In this document: piece after piece, positions 6,477 through 11,175 of the stretch
Layout of the letters: every line of letters begins with the position of its first letter
How positions within the stretch are numbered: position 1 is the stretch's first letter
NCBI GenBank assembly: GCA_044357345.1
Contig: JBIKPR010000077.1
Coordinates: forward strand, 1 to 11,175
Source: JABMMZ01 sp044357345
Lineage (GTDB): Bacteria; Bacteroidota; Bacteroidia; NS11-12g; UBA955
Reading direction: 5' to 3'
DNA: 11,175 bases
Notes under the pieces: model-generated
Seen by the model: the letters and a program-made list of their open reading frames with translations, nothing else
The model's database searches: none
Told to the model about the DNA's origin: nothing
Position numbers and translations under genes: made by a program

Positions 6477-7401
6477 GACTTTGCATCCCGTTGATAAAGT
6501 CTCTAACAGGCATGCGTTTTTTGCCTTCTAATTGCACATCCGTTAATTCCAATTTATAATCAGAGCATTGGGCAAATAATTTGTCCTTTCCAATGGCTTC
6601 AATCAAACCTGGGGTTTTAGATACTTCTAAACACAATTGACTGGTAAAGATTTTTAGTTTCTTGCCTTTGAATTCTGTAAATGCGGTCGGGTAGGGGGCC
6701 AAACCTCGAATCTGATTGTGTATTTCTTGGGCAGTTTTTGACCAGTCAATTTTACAATCTTCGGTGAATATTTTTGGGGCATGTGGAAAGTCGCCTTCGG
6801 CTTGTTGGGTCAACTTGAATTCTCCTGTGCAAATTTGTTCCAATGATTTCACCACCAATTCGGCGCCTTGTTCCATCATCTTGTCGTGCAAAGTCCCAGC
6901 ATTGTCTTCTGGTAAAATGGCGATTTTTTCTTGCAACAAAATGCTACCGGTATCTATTTCATGTTTTAAAAAGAAAGTGCTAAGACCCGTTTCTGTTTCC
7001 CCATTCATAATGGCTCGATTAATGGGCGCAGCTCCTCGGTATGCAGGTAAATAACTGCCATGTAAATTAAAGGTTCCCATTATTGGCATATTCCACACCA
7101 TTTCTGGCAACATTCTAAACGCAATAACAACTTGAAGGTCGGCTTGATACGATTTTAAAGTCTCAATAAATTCTGACGACTTTAAATTGCTGGGTTGTAA
7201 AATGGGCAAATTCAATTCAAGCGCAGAAGCTTTTACCGCAGATGCCTGAACTTGGTAACCTCTGCCCGCTGGTTTGTCAGGCGCCGTAACAACTGCAACA
7301 ATGTTATATCCATTCTCATGAATGCGTTTAAGCGATGTGGCAGCAAACGCAGGTGTGCCAAAAAAAATAATTCTAAGGCTTGATTTGTCTTTCAATGGCA
7401 T
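6469..7401 (-). CDS. fmt: Methionyl-tRNA formyltransferase
   Basis: Transfers a formyl group from 10-formyl-tetrahydrofolate to Met-tRNA(fMet) before translation initiation. The 310 residues match the usual length. The N-terminal Rossmann domain begins at residue 9 with LRIIFFGTPAFA and includes TAPDKPAGRGYQ (39-50). Catalytic residues are N112 and H114 in FNLHGSYLPAYRGAAPINRA and D150 in HEIDTG, equivalent to N106, H108 and D144 of E. coli Fmt. The C-terminal OB-like domain carries KIDWSKTAQEIHNQIRGLAP and YPTAFT. The usual ASLLP loop reads GSYLP here, a local variant. The ATG at 7401 is the only suitable start, and a -7 box lies 4 bases upstream. No neighbouring def gene is seen. The 3' end converges on and overlaps the thioredoxin-fold gene. 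Confidence 0.97.
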   Translation of the reverse strand: MPLKDKSSLRIIFFGTPAFAATSLKRIHENGYNIVAVVTAPDKPAGRGYQVQASAVKASALELNLPILQPSNLKSSEFIETLKSYQADLQVVIAFRMLPEMVWNMPIMGTFNLHGSYLPAYRGAAPINRAIMNGETETGLSTFFLKHEIDTGSILLQEKIAILPEDNAGTLHDKMMEQGAELVVKSLEQICTGEFKLTQQAEGDFPHAPKIFTEDCKIDWSKTAQEIHNQIRGLAPYPTAFTEFKGKKLKIFTSQLCLEVSKTPGLIEAIGKDKLFAQCSDYKLELTDVQLEGKKRMPVRDFINGMQSLT

Positions 7402-7405
7402 GGGG

Positions 7406-7413
7406 CAAAATTA
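7406..7413 (-). promoter_or_regulatory. -7 promoter box of fmt
   Basis: On the minus strand TAATTTTG fits TAnnTTTG. It ends 4 bases before the fmt ATG (spacer CCCC), the same spacing as at the thioredoxin-fold gene, so a leaderless fmt mRNA is likely. No good -33 TTTG is found at the normal distance; the region upstream is a poly-A/T tract (7421-7440). Confidence 0.45.
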
Positions 7414-7472
7414 AACCTTGTTTTCATTTTTTTTTTAAAAGATGCAACATTCTTGTGCCTTTTTTAGTCTAA

Positions 7473-7504
7473 CTTGTAAATTGAATATATATTATTTATA
7501 TTCG
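7473..7504 (+). promoter_or_regulatory. Possible promoter of the large surface-protein gene
   Basis: CTTG at 7473-7476, then 20 bp, then TATATTCG at 7497-7504, one base away from the TAnnTTTG consensus. It ends 8 bases before the proposed TTG start, so the leader would be only a few bases long. Both boxes are imperfect, so this is a weak call. Confidence 0.3.
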
Positions 7505-7512
7505 AATGGTAT

Positions 7513-10500
7513 TTGAAACAAAAGGTTCAAAATATTTTATTGACTTTTCTCTGCCTTTCAGGGTTAAATATCTATGCTCAATTTAGAATTACTGAAAATT
7601 TAGGACAATGGCAGCCTGAGGTAAAATTTAAGGCCGACATGGTTTCAGCCAAATTGTTCGTTTCACAGGGCGAATTAAGCTACTTGTTTTATGATGGAGC
7701 CAAAATTTCTGAAATTGAACACAACCCTAAATATAAAGATTCAGTTCGAGTGCATGCAATCAAGGTAAAGTTCTTAAACGCAAACCCACAAGCCCTATAC
7801 ACCGGGCAATCTGCCTACACCGATTACAGCAACTATTACAGAGGAAAAAACCCCAATCAATGGAAATCGAAGGTCAAGAGCTACCGCAAGCTATATGTAA
7901 AAGACATTTATAAAAACATTGACTTTGAATTGTTTGAAGATAAAGGGCGATTAAAATACAATTTTATTGTTTTACCAGGTGGAAATCCCAATGATATTCA
8001 AATCCAATACAACGGTGCGGATAGTGTTTTTTTGACAAATGAAACCGTACAAGTCAATTACACATTTGGGGCTATCCATGAACTTAAACCCTTGGTATAT
8101 GAGATGAACGGTGATCTTGTTGGTAAAACAATTGTATCCAATTACGCATTAATCAAGGATGTGCTTTCATTTAAACTCAATGGGAAAAGAAATCTGAATC
8201 AAACTTTGGTGATAGATCCTATTTTGGTTTTTTCAACTTTTAGTGGTTCTAGAGCAGATAATTTTGGTTATACAGCCACCTTCGATACAGCGGGTCATGG
8301 TTATGCCGGTGGAACGGTATTTGATTTCGGATTTCCTAGCAGTGCAGGGGCTTATCAAATAACCTTTGCAGGCGGGAATATAGAATCCAATCCAATTGGT
8401 TATACCGACCGCGATTGCGGCATCATCAAATACAGCAAGGATGGAAAGTCAATTCTTTTCTCTACATATTTAGGCGGTAGCTTTAGCAATGAACAACCAC
8501 ATAGTATGATTGTAGACAGTAGGAACAATTTGCTGGTGATGGGAACCACCAAGTCGAGCGATTTCCCAATTGGAATATCACCTGCCTTCGACGGAACCCA
8601 CAATGGTTTGTCTGATATTTTTGTTGTTAAATTTTCTGAAGATGGTTCACAGCTGTTGGCTGGTACTTTTGTTGGAGGAAGTAGTTACGATGGTTTGAAT
8701 GGCGATAGACCAAGCAACAACATCAGTGCCTTATTATACAATTATGCGGATGATTTTAGAGGTGAAATAATTGTCGATGAATTAGACAATGTGATTGTTG
8801 CGAGCAGCACCAATTCGAGCGATTTCCCAACTTTAAATGCATTTGACCCAAGCTACAATGGCCGTTTAGATGGATGTGTATTTAAGTTGAGTAGCGATTT
8901 GAGTTCAATGGTCTTTGGTTCATTTATAGGGGGGGGGGCTGATGATGCTGCTTATGGTTTAGATCTTGGTACGCACAGCGATTTGTATGTAACAGGAGGC
9001 AGCAACAGCAGTGTTTTTTCATATTCTGGCCCTGGATTAAACCAAGTAAATAATGGTGGACGGTCAGACGGGTATTTGTTGCGCATCGATATAAATGCAT
9101 TCTCCCTCAGTGCTTATACATTTATTGGAACCAGTACATACGATCAATCTTATTTTGTGAAAACAGATAAATACGGCAAGCCTTTTATTTATGGGCAGTC
9201 TGAGGGTATTAATGGAATTAGTACTGGGGTGTATTCTGTAAAAGACGCAAAAATGTTTTTGAAGAAACTTGATTTTAATTGCGATAGAATTGAAGCAGAA
9301 ACCACCTTTGGGGCTTTAAACAAATCCAAACCTGACTTGTCGCCAACGGCCTTTTTGGTTGATCAATGCGAACGGATATTTATTTCGGGTTGGGGAGGAA
9401 TAAATTTCGCAACTGGGTTTACAGGAGGCGGCACAGCCAATATGCCATTAACGGCGGATGCGTATCAAAAAACAACTGATGCCTATGATTTTTATTTGGC
9501 TGTATTCAGCAAGAATTTTGAAGAGTTGCAATATGCCACCTACTTTGGTGGTAAAAGCAATGGAACCATAGATGCCCACGAACATGTGGATGGAGGTACC
9601 AGTCGATTTGATAAAAAAGGAATCATGTACCAATCGGTTTGTGCAGGTTGTGGTGGTCAAAGCCTGTTTCCAACCACCCCAGGTGCTTGGAGCAATAGAA
9701 ACCAAGCCAACAATTGCAACAATGCCTTATTCAAGTTTGATTTTGAGAATTTAAACAGAAAGCCCCAAGCAAAAGATTCTCTATATGATGTGTTTGCCAA
9801 TGACACTTTGAATTTTGATATCACCGTTTCTGATCCTGATAAAAGTGATAGTTTGCGCATCGTCTTATCAGGAGATATTTTTAAAGACCCAAATTTCCCC
9901 AAACCATTGCCTCAAATTGTTTCTTACACGAGAATGCCAGGTGTCAATGCCATCAAAGCTAAAATCGTGTGGTATTCGAATTGTAAACATGCTGGTTTGG
10001 ATACCATCAAATTAACGGTTAAAGTATATGACAGGGGTTGTCCAACCCAAGACAGCAACCAAGCCATTATTCGCATTGTGGTGAAAGATCCGCCTTTAAC
10101 TATAACACCTGAAACCATTTGCATGTTGTTTAATGAAGATGGGTCAATCAACTTATCGTGGAAACCATTTGTTAAAAATAAATTCTTCAATTATGTGCTG
10201 CTGTATAGACAAAATCCAAATGGAAGTAAAAAAATATTGGATACGATTTACAGCAATACAGGTGGGCTAATAAAGGATTTTCCGGCGTTTGACCCCAAAT
10301 CGGTAAACTACCAATATTACATGGTTGGTTACAACATTTGTGGCAAGGCATATGATGCTGGTTTGCGCGTTAATACCATGAAGGAATTTAATTCGCCGAT
10401 TGATTCCACCTATATGCATTATGCAACTGTTTTTGAGAACAAGGCCATTAAAGTCAATTGGTTTAAAAGCAAAGAGCTTGATTTTGGCAGTTATGAAGTT

Positions 10501-11175
10501 TTTAGAGCGGATAATATAAATGGGAAATCAGTTGGCTACAGAAAAATTAAAACCATAAACGGCTTGAATGACACCAATTTTATAGATTATCAAGTAAATG
10601 TTGCAGAGAAAAGTTATTGTTACAGAATCGCTGTAAACGACAAGTGCGGGCATGTTAGCAGGCCTAGCAATGATGCTTGTAACATCGTTTTAAAAGGAAG
10701 TGTAGCATATTTGGCTTTCGATTTGGATTGGTCACCTTACCGCGAATGGGTAGGTGGCGTGCAGTCATATGAATTACAAAGACATGTCGATACCGGTGAA
10801 ATGAGACGAATTGCAAACACCAATTTGTTGCGGGTATTTAACGACAACGATTTGGATTTATGGTGGGGCGCTTATTATTACGTGGTAAAAGCGTATGAGG
10901 GGTTTAACGACAGTGGAAAAGGCTATTCTGCCACAAGTTTGTCCAACGAAATTAGACTGATACAACCACCGTTGGTATTTGTTCCAAATGCATTTTCGCC
11001 AAACGACGATTACACCAATGATGTTTGGGGTGTTTCTCATGCTTTTGTAAAAGAATTCAGAATGATGGTTTATAACCGTTGGGGCGAAAAAGTATGGGAC
11101 AATGATTTTAAGGGAACCCAATGGGATGGAGTTACAAGAGGGAAATCTGCTATGAATGATGTTTTCATATGGATT
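7513..11175 (+). CDS. Large T9SS-exported surface protein with SBBP propeller repeats, 3' end beyond the window
   Basis: An open frame of 1221 codons reaching the right edge without a stop. The start is inferred as TTG at 7513, which gives a good signal peptide (KQKVQNILLTFLCLSGLNIYA, cleaved before Gln about residue 24); no in-frame ATG precedes it. Domains: an N-terminal ENLGQW-type domain (about 28-236, ending LVIDP) that typically precedes SBBP repeats; seven propeller-like repeats (about 237-730); an Ig- or cadherin-like segment (about 756-855); three FN3-like segments starting near 863, 963 and 1063, each with a core Trp (INLSW, IKVNW, FDLDW); and from about 1153 a gliding-motility-associated C-terminal domain (VFVPNAFSPNDD, YNRWGEKVWD, WDG), lacking its last ~20 residues. 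That domain is the type B signal for export by T9SS. The role is probably adhesion or glycan/protein binding at the cell surface. A G10 tract lies in the fourth repeat. Confidence 0.9.
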   Translation, partial: MKQKVQNILLTFLCLSGLNIYAQFRITENLGQWQPEVKFKADMVSAKLFVSQGELSYLFYDGAKISEIEHNPKYKDSVRVHAIKVKFLNANPQALYTGQSAYTDYSNYYRGKNPNQWKSKVKSYRKLYVKDIYKNIDFELFEDKGRLKYNFIVLPGGNPNDIQIQYNGADSVFLTNETVQVNYTFGAIHELKPLVYEMNGDLVGKTIVSNYALIKDVLSFKLNGKRNLNQTLVIDPILVFSTFSGSRADNFGYTATFDTAGHGYAGGTVFDFGFPSSAGAYQITFAGGNIESNPIGYTDRDCGIIKYSKDGKSILFSTYLGGSFSNEQPHSMIVDSRNNLLVMGTTKSSDFPIGISPAFDGTHNGLSDIFVVKFSEDGSQLLAGTFVGGSSYDGLNGDRPSNNISALLYNYADDFRGEIIVDELDNVIVASSTNSSDFPTLNAFDPSYNGRLDGCVFKLSSDLSSMVFGSFIGGGADDAAYGLDLGTHSDLYVTGGSNSSVFSYSGPGLNQVNNGGRSDGYLLRIDINAFSLSAYTFIGTSTYDQSYFVKTDKYGKPFIYGQSEGINGISTGVYSVKDAKMFLKKLDFNCDRIEAETTFGALNKSKPDLSPTAFLVDQCERIFISGWGGINFATGFTGGGTANMPLTADAYQKTTDAYDFYLAVFSKNFEELQYATYFGGKSNGTIDAHEHVDGGTSRFDKKGIMYQSVCAGCGGQSLFPTTPGAWSNRNQANNCNNALFKFDFENLNRKPQAKDSLYDVFANDTLNFDITVSDPDKSDSLRIVLSGDIFKDPNFPKPLPQIVSYTRMPGVNAIKAKIVWYSNCKHAGLDTIKLTVKVYDRGCPTQDSNQAIIRIVVKDPPLTITPETICMLFNEDGSINLSWKPFVKNKFFNYVLLYRQNPNGSKKILDTIYSNTGGLIKDFPAFDPKSVNYQYYMVGYNICGKAYDAGLRVNTMKEFNSPIDSTYMHYATVFENKAIKVNWFKSKELDFGSYEVFRADNINGKSVGYRKIKTINGLNDTNFIDYQVNVAEKSYCYRIAVNDKCGHVSRPSNDACNIVLKGSVAYLAFDLDWSPYREWVGGVQSYELQRHVDTGEMRRIANTNLLRVFNDNDLDLWWGAYYYVVKAYEGFNDSGKGYSATSLSNEIRLIQPPLVFVPNAFSPNDDYTNDVWGVSHAFVKEFRMMVYNRWGEKVWDNDFKGTQWDGVTRGKSAMNDVFIWI
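8221..9700 (+). repeat. Seven degenerate SBBP-type protein repeats (predicted beta-propeller)
   Basis: Protein-level repeats of about 62-85 residues, each opening with a (S/G/A)-x-(T/S)-(F/Y)-x-G-like strand and followed by an aspartate-led strand (IVDSRNNLLV, IVDELDNVIV, KTDKYGKPFI, LVDQCERIFI). They begin near residues 237, 317, 381, 466, 532, 594 and 672 of the surface protein. At DNA level only short identity remains, for example the 15-mer TCGAGCGATTTCCCA at 8554-8568 and 8815-8829, so the repeats are old. The segment around 711-717 carries VCAGCGG. Confidence 0.7.
8929..8938 (+). repeat. G10 homopolymer inside the surface-protein gene
   Basis: Ten consecutive G bases encode the three glycines of FIGGGADD plus the first base of the next codon. 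The frame is open and homologous on both sides at this length. It is the longest G run in an AT-rich window and a possible slippage site. Confidence 0.9.

Noticed and set aside
7421..7440. Poly-T tract between fmt and the surface-protein gene as a terminator
   Set aside because: No hairpin precedes it on either strand, and it lies upstream of both divergent genes, where no transcript is expected to end.
7506..7586. ATG at 7506 as a start upstream of the large surface-protein gene
   Set aside because: It is in another frame and ends in a stop after about 26 codons; it gives no signal peptide, whereas TTG at 7513 does.
9448..10190. Open frames of 80-90 codons on the minus strand opposite the surface-protein gene
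   Set aside because: They lie opposite a long, domain-bearing plus-strand frame, show no recognisable protein motif, and have no promoter or terminator of their own.
1..11175. A hidden defence, mobile or CRISPR system
   Set aside because: No repeat-spacer pattern, transposase, integrase, terminal inverted repeats, toxin-antitoxin pair or nuclease motif was seen; all long frames are explained by the listed genes.

Overview
The window looks like chromosomal DNA from an AT-rich Bacteroidota bacterium, probably of the Chitinophagales/Sphingobacteriales/Cytophagales type. Four things point there. Promoter-like boxes match the Bacteroidota consensus (-33 TTTG, -7 TAnnTTTG) and Shine-Dalgarno sequences are absent. 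A 92-residue single-RRM RNA-binding protein is present. A secreted zinc metalloprotease has the DUF5118/DUF5117/DUF4953 layout. A very large surface protein ends in a gliding-motility-associated C-terminal domain, the type B sorting signal of the type IX secretion system (T9SS). No mobile element, CRISPR array, tRNA, rRNA or recognisable defence system was found.

Layout. Positions 2-2794 form a tight plus-strand cluster: the 3' part of a 3-oxoacid CoA-transferase subunit A gene, mnmD (tRNA wobble-uridine methyltransferase), an ABC-type ATPase resembling CcmA, and a secreted protein of unknown function that overlaps the ATPase gene by 41 bp. A well-matched promoter sits between mnmD and the ATPase gene, so the last two genes can probably be transcribed separately. 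Positions 2813-5840 are on the minus strand: a metalloprotease gene, a perfect 19-bp-stem terminator, then the RRM-protein gene with its own promoter and terminator. A thioredoxin-fold gene (plus) diverges from the metalloprotease gene and converges on fmt (minus), with an 8-bp overlap of their 3' ends. From 7513 to the right edge runs one open frame of 1221 codons that does not end in the window. It encodes a cell-surface protein with a signal peptide, an N-terminal domain, seven propeller-like (SBBP-type) repeats, an Ig-like segment, three FN3-like segments and the start of a T9SS type B sorting domain.

Functionally this is mostly housekeeping (CoA transfer, tRNA modification, initiator-tRNA formylation, redox) beside envelope and secreted proteins (metalloprotease, T9SS cargo, secreted unknown). 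I see no novel multi-gene system. The most interesting points are a G10 tract inside the surface-protein gene, where a one-base slip either way gives almost immediate stops; a recurring promoter geometry that places transcription starts at or next to non-ATG or ATG start codons (leaderless mRNAs); and the count of seven repeats, which fits a closed seven-bladed propeller.
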